This document shows positions 48,001 through 58,600 of a stretch of 64,000 bases of DNA, one piece after another. The position numbers and the translations under genes are program-made. This stretch comes from Asterias rubens (Eukaryota > Echinodermata > Asteroidea > Forcipulatida > Asteriidae), in contig NC_047067.1 of assembly GCF_902459465.1 (NCBI RefSeq), positions 13,652,840 through 13,716,839 on the forward strand, written 5' to 3'. Under the pieces are notes generated by a model. That model was not told where the DNA came from. It made no database searches and was given only the letters and a program-made list of their open reading frames with translations. The stretch's first letter is position 1. Every line of letters starts with the position of its first letter.

Positions 48001-48176
48001 TAGAAAATAGAATAGATTAGAGGAACTTACTTGACATTGTGCGTCCTCACCGAATGTATAGGGTGAACTCTGCTAGGCTTAGTCAAATGAAAAGCACTTA
48101 AGTGATGATCAACTCTGCAAATTGTTCTGGCATTTACTTTGCGCAAAGTTTTCAACACCTGCAAGGGCAGCGCCAT
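38731..48176 (-). CDS. LETMD1: LETM1 domain-containing protein 1
   Basis: LETMD1 (HCCR1) is a mitochondrial inner-membrane protein with a LETM1-type ribosome-binding-like domain and no EF hand. Exons: 48176-48031, 46274-46105, 44967-44852, 44476-44394, 43419-43233, 41621-41526, 40978-40823, 40206-40110, 38852-38731. All phases agree, giving 390 residues (human 360). The start MALPLQVLKTLRKVNARTIC is basic and acid-free, like a mitochondrial presequence. A hydrophobic segment, PTMFLLSLPIVYYFVLPLMF, spans exons 4-5 and matches the family's membrane helix. The C-terminal part has the LETM-domain pattern MPGFLVRRKLEKNI, followed by LCYERGLNTVHLDKSALETW and LGEW, close to the RGLN...TWLGEW motif of vertebrate LETMD1. 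The last exon adds a short tail not obvious in the human protein. SINEs, MITEs and a LINE fragment occupy the introns. Confidence 0.93.
38967..39010. repeat. (AAT)n microsatellite
   Basis: About 14 uninterrupted AAT units in the last LETMD1 intron. It ends just before diverged SINE tail sequence (TTTTTCTTTGTTCAACCCAA), so it may be a SINE/LINE tail. Confidence 0.9.
39240..39400 (+). mobile_element. tRNA-derived SINE copy
   Basis: GGCTAGGTAGCTCAGTTGGT with B box GGTTCGAATCC and tail TTTGTTCAACCCCAAAAATC. Downstream of LETMD1's exon at 40206-40110, in its last intron. Confidence 0.75.
39541..39710 (+). mobile_element. tRNA-derived SINE copy, diverged B box
   Basis: GGCTGGAAAGCTCAGTTGGT with a degraded B-box region (ATAGTGCAAGTCC). 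It lies 300 bp from the previous copy, in the same LETMD1 intron. The stretch between them carries an inverted CAGTTTCCCTTGTGG / CCACAAGGTAAACTG pair. Confidence 0.65.
41233..41504. mobile_element. Foldback element built of AACTGGTT words
   Basis: The ends CCCAGGTCATAATTCCAGTTG and CAACTGGAATTTGGACCTGGG are inverted repeats. The inside is almost entirely short words such as CCAACTGGTTT, TTCAACTGG and CTAGTTAACTGG in both orientations. It is very low in complexity yet not a simple tandem repeat. It lies in the LETMD1 intron between the exons at 41621-41526 and 40978-40823. Confidence 0.75.
41915..42255 (+). mobile_element. Second tRNA-derived SINE family ('GTCATGGCCGAG')
   Basis: GTCATGGCCGAGTTGTTAAG is an A-box region like that of tRNAs with long variable arms, followed by B box GGTTCAAATCCCGG. 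A long unrelated body follows, ending AATGCGCTATAAAGATATTA. Reverse-strand copies lie at about 17640-17785, 51445-51675 and 54680-54955, and partial ones at about 27520-27625 and 51890-52080. Confidence 0.75.
42262..42385 (+). mobile_element. tRNA-derived SINE, best-preserved copy
   Basis: TAGCTCAGTTGGTAGAGCGCC is a canonical RNA polymerase III A box and GGTTCGAATC a B box, spaced as in a tRNA. They sit inside a tRNA-like stretch that starts at AGGGCTAGA and ends CTCTAGTCA. A constant 3' tail (TTTGTTCAACCCCAAAAATCA) and a 5' block (GGGA..CGCCAA.ATAGGGCTAG) recur in the other copies, so this is a SINE and not a functional tRNA gene. Confidence 0.8.
42520..42960 (-). mobile_element. LINE 3' fragment in a LETMD1 intron
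   Basis: The minus strand reads MLIVHKALHGKAPHYYSDFF and, after a frame change, PKSRHSWGDRSFSSAAPRIW then NSLPLSLRS and TFKSLLKTYL. These are the hallmark blocks of the C-terminus of CR1/L2-like non-LTR retrotransposons. The 3' end is a GCGCCTTGAACA segment followed by an ATT-rich tail at about 42530-42560. It is frame-shifted and inactive, with only the last part of ORF2 left. Confidence 0.8.
43644..43823. mobile_element. Foldback MITE, 'GCCGTCGATTTCAC' family
   Basis: Nearly the same sequence as 1202-1373, including the central GCATGCAGACCTTAAG word, so this pair is the youngest of the family in the window. It lies in the LETMD1 intron between the exons at 44476-44394 and 43419-43233. Confidence 0.75.
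44045..44385 (+). mobile_element. Third SINE family, longer copy in a LETMD1 intron
   Basis: GTCAAGTGGTTAGACTAGAG, then the same body as 7440-7745. After a short AAAC run it continues into GATAAAGCGCTATATAAG, which the other copy lacks. It ends just before the donor of the exon at 44476-44394. Confidence 0.7.
44611..44720. mobile_element. Truncated MITE, 'TTAAAGCCATTGGACACTTTC' family
   Basis: ATTAAAGCTATTGGACACTTTC followed by about 90 bp that match the reverse complement of the right half of the element at 53959-54302, including TCTCTTGAAATATTATTCC. It lies in a LETMD1 intron. Confidence 0.65.
45925..46015. repeat. (AAAC)n microsatellite
   Basis: About 20 AAAC-type units with a few AAAAAC variants. 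It probably began as the A-rich tail of a SINE, since GGGAGGATCATCGAAAC just before it resembles the end of the SINE at 7440-7745. It creates artificial reading frames rich in Val-Cys-Leu-Phe. Confidence 0.9.
46429..46621. mobile_element. Foldback element in a LETMD1 intron
   Basis: Left arm CTACTCCTAGAGTAGAACTA then TGAGGTTTGTTCCGCTAT; right arm ATAGCGGAAGGAACCTCATA then GTTCTAGCATGTCTAGGAGT. A partial duplicate of the left arm sits in the middle (46527-46570), so the structure is nested. Confidence 0.65.
47268..47405. mobile_element. Hairpin repeat shared with 14952-15035
   Basis: GAGGCCTGGTTCTTGATAAT and ATTATCAAGAACCAGGCCTC form a perfect 20-bp inverted repeat with a loop of about 22 bases. 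The DNA beyond the right arm matches 14970-15035. Confidence 0.75.
47617..47742. mobile_element. Short foldback MITE, 'TTTCCGTATGGCGCCAC'
   Basis: TTTCCGTATGGCGCCACCACT at the left and AGTGGCGCCATACGGAAAA at the right are near-perfect inverted repeats around about 80 AT-rich bases. First LETMD1 intron. Confidence 0.75.
47796..47938. mobile_element. Short foldback MITE, 'GTAGACCCAGTAACTGGG'
   Basis: GTAGACCCAGTAACTGGG(C)GCTGTATTC at the left mirrors GAATACAGCGCCCCAGTTACT then GGGTCTAC at the right. The inside TTGACATTTTCTGTCAT also pairs with its complement, so almost the whole element is one hairpin. It sits 54 bp from the previous foldback but is unrelated in sequence. Confidence 0.8.
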
Positions 48177-48467
48177 TTTAATTCAGTCATAACATGACAA
48201 TTTCAGCACATGGGGGCGCTATTTAAAGTTAGTGGGGCAAATTTCCAGTAAAGTTGGTTAAATCATGCCGTAGGAGGGCGTGCTATAGCTTTTACGGTCA
48301 AGATTACTTTTCAATCCTTAGTGACTGGTACGAAAGACTACAGTTTGACCTCAAACAGCAGTGAGGTCATCGGGGAAACTGAATCACAATCGTACCGTGG
48401 CCTAAATAAATTGATCATTTCTTTACTGGGTGGAGTCGCTGAGTTCTATCATTTGTGTTCTTTTTAG
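48177..48467. promoter_or_regulatory. Probable bidirectional promoter of LETMD1 and KRIT1
   Basis: The LETMD1 start codon (minus) and the first candidate KRIT1 exon (plus, 48468) are separated by about 290 bp. The stretch has no recognised repeat and includes two 'GGGGGCGCT'/'GGAGGGCGTG' patches and no obvious TATA box. Shared promoter use is inferred from spacing. Confidence 0.35.
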
Positions 48468-48511
48468 ACAACTGCAAACCATTTGAATATGTAAAACTGA
48501 TGTTTTGTGAG
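48468..48511 (+). other. Candidate noncoding 5' exon of KRIT1
   Basis: A 44-base stretch bounded by a strong acceptor (TGTGTTCTTTTTAG) and a consensus donor (GAG then gtaagtg). Joined to the exon starting at 49390 (acceptor TTTTTTACAG) it stays open for a while but meets a stop at 49481, before the conserved KRIT1 sequence, so I call both pieces 5'UTR. The joined RNA would carry a short upstream ORF that begins at the ATG at 48500 and ends at that stop. A second short upstream ORF starts ATGGCAACC in good Kozak context near 49431. Confidence 0.4.
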
Positions 48512-49617
48512 GTAAGTGTGAAATTTTTAGAACAAAAGTCTGTTTTGATTATTTTCTGTCAGCTTTTAAAAACTGACACATCTGCAGATTGTTTTCATTC
48601 CTTGATCATACGCAAAACACGACAACGGGACCTTTTTGTATACGCGTTCGATACCAACATTGCAACAGCCTACACAATGTATTACCACTGATCATTTTAC
48701 ATTTCGTTCAACATAACTTGGTTGCTTGAAAAATATTTGTAGTTTCGTTGTCTCCTGTATTATTAATTTTGTCAGTGACAGGTGATTTAAACTATGAAAA
48801 ATAAATTAACATTTATTTTACAAAATAAAAACAAAACACAGCGTGTGAAACTTATTAATATTTTGATTGTGTTTTTAAATCATTGAAAATAAAATTGTAG
48901 CTTTAGAAGTTTAAGTTCCAAATGTTTAATTTGAAATGGTCAGTCTATCCTACTTTACCATTTTTTCTGTGAAGAAGCCTAAGTAAGTTTGTTTATATGT
49001 TATTGTTTAAATTTATTATATTCAAATTAGTAAATTCTGAGTGAAAGTTCTTCTGTAAACAAATACTCTTAACATAAATTAATGAACATAATTCTGGCCC
49101 TTTTCAATTAGATAGTAATCAGTTTTTGTTGTTTTTAAGTAAACTATTTTTAATTCGCAATTTTTTAAGTATCTAAACCTTATACACCTGATTGTTGTTG
49201 ATTGTATTTTTATTTTATTTATTTGTTTATTATTTTTTTTTCACTTTAGTGTTAGTTTTTCGGGTATACACTGAGTATACAGTGCTAAACACACATCGTT
49301 GTATGGTTAAAAAACAAAAGTGATTATTCTTTATCCCGATGCAAATTTTAACATCTATTAAAAATACTTTTTCTGTGTTCTTTTTACAGAAAGCTTACAA
49401 TTCATCGAGAGACAAGAGTCAAGTTAGCCAAGATGGCAACCCTTTTCTTACACAGGATAACATAGCGATTCATCAGAAATGAGATATTCATAGAATACTG
49501 GTGTCTTGTATAATTCCATTATGGGTGATAATGTATAGCCGACATTGGTGGCAGGCATCACAAACACCAAAATAACTAATTTGATGAACTCTTTGGTGAA
49601 CCACAAACGAACAGTGA

Positions 49618-52600
49618 ATGTTTCTCTTGAAATATTCATCGTCCCCCGAGCCGTCCAGCATGCATCACCATTCCGGGCCGAGATATCGGCGGTCGGCCGA
49701 AGAGAGGATCCGACGGAATGTAACAAACCCGGCGTACGTGACAGAGATCAACCAGTTTGAGTACAGAGCGTCTCCTACTGAAGCATTGACCAAAATGAAG
49801 ATGTTGGAACATTGCAATACAGCCATTATCAATCCAGTATTCCTTCCACAAACGGATTTACCGGTTGAAGACCCGGTAAGAGAGATTGTCAACATTTATA
49901 AGTACAGTCAAAACAGCTACTAACCAGATAGCAAAATGTTTAAAGGCATTGGACACCTTTGGTAATTGTCAAAGACCAGTATTCTCACTTGGTGTATCCA
50001 AACTCATGCATTAAAATAACAAATCAGTGTATTTTTTTCACATCAATTGGTCTTTGAAGTTGCGAGGGAGAATAATTTAAGAAAAACGCCATTGTCGCAC
50101 AAATTTGTGTGCTTTCTGACATGTCAGATGCCTATTAAAAGGCTTCAGGCCTGAAGTCTTTTGTTATTCTACTGAGAAATTACCTCCTAAAAACCTATGC
50201 TACTTCAAAGGGAGCCGTTTGTCACAATGTTTTAGTTTATCAACCGCTCTCCCTTGCTCTTTACCAAGTAAGTTTTTATGCTAACAACTATTTTGATTGA
50301 GTAATTACCCAAAGTGTCCAGTGCCTAATTTTAACTTTTGTTTTTGTTTACACAGAAACTCAATGACTTCATCAGCGCTGACAAAGTTGTGATCAATCCA
50401 TTTTTTGGCATGGGGGTGCCCGATTACAGCAAGATGAGGGCGCCACAAACTGGAGGCCAGCGGACAGTCATTCACGTCCCCCCTGACAAGTAAGTCATTA
50501 TCACGTCTAATAATTTCAAACTTTTTAATCATTCTGATTGTAAGCAATTTGGAATACTGCAGTTTTCTGATGCACCTGTAATGACTATTTATTTCATCCA
50601 CATTTTCAAATTATTATTTTTTTCTACGAGGTAGATAAACTTGTAGCAGTTGAAAATGTACAAACAAATAAACCTGTTAATTTATTCGATATCGAGCAAG
50701 CTCCAGATTTTCAAATGCACATCACATAAAATATACTCCAGAGGCCTGAAGCTTTTTTTAGGCATCTGAAAGCACACAAGTTTGTGCAACAAGGGTGTTT
50801 TTTTTTCTTCATAAACCTCTTGCAACTTCCAGTGTCCAGCCATCGATTTCACCAGACTCTTCCTAAACTTAGAATTAACTCTAGGACTTAGGATGAGTTA
50901 AGTTCCGTAAGCATAGACTTTAGGACGCATTGAACTGTTAGGACAGGGTTACTCGTCTTAACTCGAGAAAGGATTAATCCTAATGTTTTTTTGAAATTGG
51001 CTGCAGTGGCTTTAATTGAATCTTTTATGTTCATCTTTTTCTCTTAGTTGGGTCGACCAGTTTCCACTTCACAGTGCTGCCTACGAGGGCGACGCAGACA
51101 CGATAAGACAACTTGTTGTCATTGGTTACCATGCAGATCAGCCGGATATGCACTCGTGGGTACCGCTTCACTATGCCTGCTGGTGAGTACCAGTGATAAA
51201 TCTCTTCGGATAGTTTGGGTTTGAACAAAGAAAATTAACAACTCGCTCCACGGTAGTGAAGTTAACAATGATCCACTATAAGCTAAAGCAGTAGTCGATT
51301 TTCTACCTGCTGCCCAGTAGTTAATAAGCTGGACAATCTTTTACAGAACTGAGAAGTCTCCCGCTTTCCGAAAATCTACTCCGCGGTAGTGAATATAAAG
51401 CAAAACAGTTCTCTAAAGAACAAAATTTACCTGGCAAGTAGATACAAACATTCTGGGCAACAGTTTATACCGTTCCAAAGGCTTTTTCATTCACAATATC
51501 AACCTCTACCCTCGCAGGTATCCATTTATACCCCTGGGTGAAGAGAAGCAATTAGAGTAAAGCATCTTGCTCAAGGACACAAGTGTCACGACCGGGACTC
51601 CAACCAACACTCTGGTGACTTAGCACCAGAACTTGAATTTGATGCTCTCAACCTCTCGGCCATGACACTTTGTGGACTTCGCCCTGTGTGCAGTAACACC
51701 ATGTGTGATACCTCACCATGCAATGCCTCAAATCCCATTATGATCTAAACCTATTGAAGATTCGTTTGTAGAAAAGGAAAATCATTTTGGCACAGCTTGT
51801 GGGTAAACTTTTAATTAAAGAATAACAGCTCATAAAAAGCACAATTCCATACGAATGATCTTTGTGCATCACAAACACATTATTACCCCAGTCACTTGGC
51901 AATTTATTTCAACCCTTAAACCATCTCTGCTCCCTTGGGTATACAGCCTGTGCTGCCAAGGATGTAGCGCACAAAGCTAAATCACTCACAAGAACTTTCT
52001 ATGCCCTTGCAGGTACCCATTAACCCCTGGGAGAAGAGAATCAATTAAAGTTAAGTGTCTTGCTCAAGGACATGTCTTAACTTCTATAAAATAAACAGAG
52101 CACTATTTTTTGTTTTCACTTCTATTAGGAATGGGCATGCTGATGCTGTGAGGGCGCTGTTACAAAATGGAAGGTGCTCACCCAATGCAGAGTAAGTATT
52201 GCATTTTTCTCCATACATGTACTTTTGTTGTTTGTTTCTATTGTTGTTTACAAAGCATGCGAATAAGGCACTGGACACTTTTGGTAAATATTCAAAATAG
52301 TTGTTTGCATAGTTTGTTGATAGTACAAAACATTGTGAGAATGGTTCCCTCTGAAGTTACAAAGATTTTGAGAAAGAGGTAATTTTTCACTCAAATACTA
52401 AAAGACTTCAGGCCTGAAGCCTTTCATGAGGCATCTGAAAGCACACAACTTTGTACAACAAGGTTTTTTCTCCAGTTAATCTCTTGCAACTTCAATAATC
52501 AATTGAGTAAAAATGTTCACAGATTTGTTATTTTATGCATTGTTTGGACATAACACGAAGTTAGAACTGGTCTTTGACAATTACCTTAGGTGTCCAGTCC

Positions 52601-55600
52601 CATTAAGAACTCGTCACGCTAAACTAAAACTTTTTTGTGCATTTATCCCTGAAGGAATGAGAACGGCTCGACTCCGTACCATTTTGCCGCATTCCGTGGA
52701 CATGCAGCTTGTGTACAACTCCTAGTCACCCACCCTGATATAGATAAGGTAAGCCTTAGGGAAAGTTGACTAATCAGTTTTTGAAACCAAACTATATGTA
52801 TTTGGTTTGCAGTAACGCCATGTGTGTCTTGCCAGGTAGAGTTTGTTCTTTGGAGAGCTATCTTGCTATGTATTCTACTACCGCAAAGTAGTTTTTTAGA
52901 ATTTGGGAGACTTCTCAGAAAAGAACTGTCCTACTTATTAACTACTACCTGGGCGGAAGGTACAAAATCGGCCGGGACTACTACTTTAGCTTTAGTAGAT
53001 CAAGTGGACTTTTCAATTAGTATAAACTTCACTACCGCAGTGTGAGTTCTTAAATAGTCTCAACGTTTCGACCAGCTTACTCTAGTCATGGTCAGGCAAA
53101 GCAAATGCATATTGATACCTCACCATGCAATGCCTCAAATCCTTTACAGTTGTCGTAAAATTTAGTATATTTTTTCTGACTTTTTCCCAGACGGTTGTGG
53201 ATAAGGAGGAGAGGACGCCATTACAGCTCTGTAAAGAATCTCGGCAGAATGATTGGGAGATGTGTGTGGAACTCATTACAGAAGCCGTGCAGAAAGAAGT
53301 ACGCTGAACTTTGACCCTTGTGCTCAAAAGACACAAATAACCCAAGCGCTCAAGAGACAACATGACACTAAAACTGAGAATACAAAATTACCCTCACACT
53401 CACAAGTCAAAATGACCCAAGCGCTCGAAAGACAAAAAGACCCTTACACTGAGAATACAAAATGATCTTACACTCACAAGTCAAAATGACCTTACACTCA
53501 GAAGACAAAATGACCTTTACACTCAGAAGACAAAATAAACCTTACCACTCAGAAGACAAAAAATCAAGTTGAACGAAGCGATTTGTAAATAACGGAGTCA
53601 AGATTCAAAACAAAAAACAATGCATTAGACAATATTAGTAAGCACCCAAAATGTCCATAGTGGGTCATTCAAAAATAATTTGATTTTGATTTTGTTTTTG
53701 TTGACAGCCAATAAGAATAGCTGTCCACCTAATGGATCTGGATGGGTCTCATGTCATGTTGGACTTAACGGCAGGCAGCAATACAACGGTTTCACAGCTT
53801 TTAAAGGTATGATGGAAATGCCATCTTATTGAAATAATTGAGGTCATATCTTTCTGATATGACCTTATTTAACATGACCTTTTGAATTTCAAAGACTTTA
53901 AAAGGTATGCTGGAAATGACATTTTATTGGAAGAACTGAGGTCATATCTTTCAGATTTAAAGCCATTGGACACTTTCGGTAAACAGTATTGTCCAAGGCC
54001 CACACTTTGTGTATCACAACTTATTTATAAAATAACAAACCTGCGAAAATTTAGGCTCAATCGGTCATCTGAGTTGGGAGAAAATAACGGGAGTGTCATG
54101 ACATGTGTTTAAAATAAATCTGTAATTCTCGATACAGAGAATTGATAATTGTTTTAATGTTTTCTCAAAAAGTAAAGCATTTCATGGAATAATATTTCAA
54201 GAGAAATCTTTCACCATTACCTTAACTGTAAACCCTGTAAGTTATTTGTAAATCTGTGAACTTTTACTTTTGTTTTGTTCCGAAAGTGTCCAATGGCTTT
54301 AACCTTTTTGAAAATGCGGCTATAAAGGCTTTTTTTTTTCTTCTTACACTCGTAGATTTCTAGTGTGTTCAGTTGAAAGGAATCTTTGATAAACAGGGTA
54401 AAATGAGGCAAAAACCTTATGATTGAGCAGAAGTGCATGTACAAATGTTTCTTCAAACACGTCAGTTTGACTAAATATGAGTAAAATTTTCTATCTTTGT
54501 TCTTTTCCTCCAGCAATTAGATTTACCCAGAGGCTGTCAGCACGCTTTTGCAATATGGATCGCATCTCAAAGCTTACGTGAGTATTCCGTGGGTTTGATT
54601 ATATAATAACAATAATATTCAGTTTTTATAACGCAGTTTATACAACATGTCTCACATGTTTCCTACATTATTACCCTGATCACTGGGCCATTTAATTCCT
54701 TAAACCATCTCATCTCCCTGAGGAGTTTACAGCCTGTGCCGCCAAATATGTAGCGCACTAAGCTAAACCAACCACAAGAACCATCTCTGCCCTCACAGGT
54801 ACCCATTAACCCCTGGGTTGAGAGAAGCAATTATAGTAAAGGGTCTTGCTCAAGGGCACCAGTGTCCCAACCGAGATTCAAACCCACACTCTGCTGATCA
54901 GAAACACCAGAGCTTGAGTTTGGTGCTCTTATCCGCTGGCCACAACACCCCACAAACATCATTTCTCAGTTTGGAAAAGTTTTGTGAACAAGATGTCCTC
55001 CAGTGCAATTCCGCATTGTAACTCTTTAAATGTAACCAAACTTCCTCTTTTTAGATTTGCAAATGAGACCAGAGCATAAACCAGTATTACATGTAAAGCA
55101 ATGGAGCATGATTATACGGCAACTAACCAACTACAATCCAGAAACAGAGCAGCCATTACTGTATCTAAGGAGGGACGCACTACTCTCCGTAGAAGATGAG
55201 AGGGCGGTAAGTTTGAGTCCATTGTGGAAATTCCACAGTAACTCACGTTACGTTTTTAATGTACTTTGGTCATGACGATGACTAGAGCAAGCGAAATTTT
55301 TAGTCGAAATTTTAAGCCAAATTTGAATACATGGCCTCACTCCCACGTACATCAATCTCCTGAAGAGGAGCAGAGTATACTGTTTGAAACGTCGAGACCG
55401 AACCGGCTCGTTTCAGAGCCAACACTCACTCATGAGAGATAATATACATGGTTGGTCCCGCAGGTCTACTATTTATATTGATAGTTATTCTTATCAATAG
55501 TCTCATCTCACAAAAGTTCCTTGTCCATCAATAAGCCTTCAATCAAATACCGGATACTGGTCTTCATAACCAATGTCGGTTGCATGCTTTAAAATTAAAT

Positions 55601-58600
55601 CTGATATACTCTCAACTTTTTTCTCTTCTCTTTTTCTTGTAGATAAAAGACCCGCAGGCAGTGAAGATGTTTTTTGACGAGTGTTTATTAAATGTACTAA
55701 AGGGAATGTACCCTTGCAGCGATGCAGACGCCATCACGTTAGCAGGAATATATATGCAGGTAAAACTAAAAAAATTATGATTTTAGGCAATCTCTCATAA
55801 AATAATTTTAAGAATCAAATAAAAAACTCTTTCACTCCATACAAATTTGATGTACACACCTTACTTACCCTCAAATATTACTCTTTGTCAAATTGCATTT
55901 TTTTTTTTTTTTCCCAACAATTTCCAGATTGTCTACGGTGATCATGACGCTAGAAAACACAAACCAACTTTTCTCAGGTAAGTTTTTTTTACATTTCTCA
56001 AAAAATAAATTGTGAAAGTATAAAATAATTCCTCATATTTTCACACTTTTATTTCACGTAAGCATCTTAAGTCAGATTCTACAAAAACTATTGCGTTATA
56101 TTTTTCATCTGACACAATTTTTTTCCTTGAACAGTAATGTGAACCTACGACATTTCATCCCAGCCATGAAGCTGGACACAGTTAGCCAAGGAGGGCGCTC
56201 CGTTAATTGGCCACAGAAGATACTAGCCGAGCATCGGAACATCACACAAAAGGGAGTCAAAGATGTCACGGTGAGTGCAAAGCAATCAATCCTCAGTTTA
56301 AGGTTTCTCAAACTTTTAGTTTTTTACAACTAATTGTCAATTTTAATTTGCGAATACGCCCGTGTTGTGTATGGATATATTTGTACAAAAATAATCTCGT
56401 CAAGTGGAGGACAAATTACTTAAACTTTTGTTTGACTCTATGTAGACGATGTGACCTCTGACGTCACTCAAAAACCATTACATGATTCGCGCGCATACCG
56501 CCGGGCAAAACCTTCGTGTTTTGGCAGCCAGCTAGAAAGTGTATGCAATCTTACCATGACTACGCACCTTTTTGCCCGGCGAAACATGACGTATACATGT
56601 TGTCAACAGAGGGCGGTTTGAATGTAAACATAGGTCACATCGTCTATAGAAGCAAAAAGTAGCCTGATGTTTCGACACTAGCAGTCTTTCTCAAGGCTGA
56701 AAATGCTTTTTCTTTTGGTCCTTTGGGTTTGTATTAAGCAGTTTGCTACAACTAACTCTATTTTGATTTGAGTTTGAACAATGAAAAATTGACTGGAGCA
56801 GAAAGTGAATCAACAACCACCGATGTAACATGCCGGTGCTCTACCAACCGAGCTAACTAGCCCTATGTTGGCTGTCTCCCTATCAGTCAATATCTTTGTT
56901 CAGGGGTGCCAGTCAGAAGCCATACAGCCGTTCACTATTCATATTTTCTCACTCTTTACAGAAGCTACACCTGTTATACCTAGAGCACTGTCGAGCGTTC
57001 AATGTTTACGGTTCGGCGTATTTCTTTGGTTCGGCTCAGCTTGGTCCTTCACCTGGTCGCCAGTCATCAGGATCCAATAGGTCGCTAGCGGTATTTGTAG
57101 GCGTCAACTCAAGGGGAATTCATCTCATCAATGCAATCAGCAAGGTATATCTTCACTTTCATGAAAGTTTTCCATTTGTTCTATATAACTTGCAAAAACC
57201 AAACAAATCGTCTTCAACGTCAACAAAATTCAGCTGTCAGACTGGTCACGCTTACTAGACGCATGTCGCAGACACATCTCTGCAATTTTACAAGCTATTC
57301 ATTGGCTTCCAGTTCATGACGGATCCATTTCAGGGTTCTACTCCTCATCTATCATTCAATACATGATACATCCAGGATTCAATACAGCTAAGTGTTTCTA
57401 CAAGCACCATGCTCCCCAACATGACTCGATCTAATCAAGCTTGGGGAGGCCACTCTTTTTTACATGCTTGACCATCTCTTTGGAATGCTTTAGTAGACGC
57501 TCTCCCTCAGAGTGTGAGAGTCCACGTCGTGACACTAGTGTGTCTAAAATGAGACACTTTACCATTATTGCTGCATCCTTCAAATGGAACGTAAAGCTAT
57601 ACATGTACATGTAGGTTCCGTGTGTTGTGTAACGCATGTGAAAGAACCCAGTGCACTGTATCATAAAGAGAAGAGGTTCTCCTGGTTTTCCTGATTAGGT
57701 TGGCTGCATATTGTTTCATAGCACCTTGTAAACCATTACATGGTGCTATAATGAAGTAGGTCTCATTATTCAAAACGTAGCTCCACATACCATGCAGGAA
57801 AAAATACTGAGCGCTTGAACAAGCCCCTAGGGGTGTGATAAAGCACTCTATAAGAACCCAATTTTTTTGACAACTTTGTTTTTTCTTGCTGATCTCTACC
57901 TTTGTTGCAGTCTGTGTTGCCGACAGTTGGTTACAGACAGGGTCTAACGTGGGAATGTTCAGCCGACATGCAGACTCTAACACTCCTCATGCAAGACCAA
58001 GGAGGAACAATCCGTAAAATGCCCATCAAGTCTAAACAAGTGAGTATTTATGCAGGCATCAATTTTTTTTCCTGGACCCACCGTCCTCAGCATGCTCAGA
58101 GGTAGCAACATGTTGACGCCACTTCATAGCCGAAGCCTGAGGTCAATAGTTTGTTGTAATTGTGAAGTCCTTAAATTCTTTTTTAACAATTTGGTGTAGC
58201 GTTGCCAAAGTTAAATGGTTGAAGCCTGGACTAACACATTTGCCGATGAAATTGTGGTGAAATCCTGACCTTACAAATAATTGGCTCAGGTGAACTATTT
58301 CAAAGATGGTGGCAATGCTCACAGACACTTGAGTTTTGAACAGAGAGAGTCCAGTTTATGTCTCAAAAAATGCTTTAATTAATCATTATTTTTGTCAAAT
58401 CGATCTTGCCAAATCAGCAGATATTTGCCTGTTTACTAATCGTAAGTTATAAGCATATTCAAACATTTTGGGAACGACTTTGGTCCTATGCACAATGCTT
58501 TAATGCGTGAAGGGAACAAACTCATGCACTTTATCGGGTTCAAATATTTTATTACAACAAATGTTCTCTCTGAAGCGAACTCTCAATGACGCACTAGCAG

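Noticed and set aside
48468..49481. A short coding gene joining 48468-48511 to 49390-49481
   Set aside because: The joined frame is open and in phase, but the peptide has no conserved features and its position fits a KRIT1 5'UTR better.
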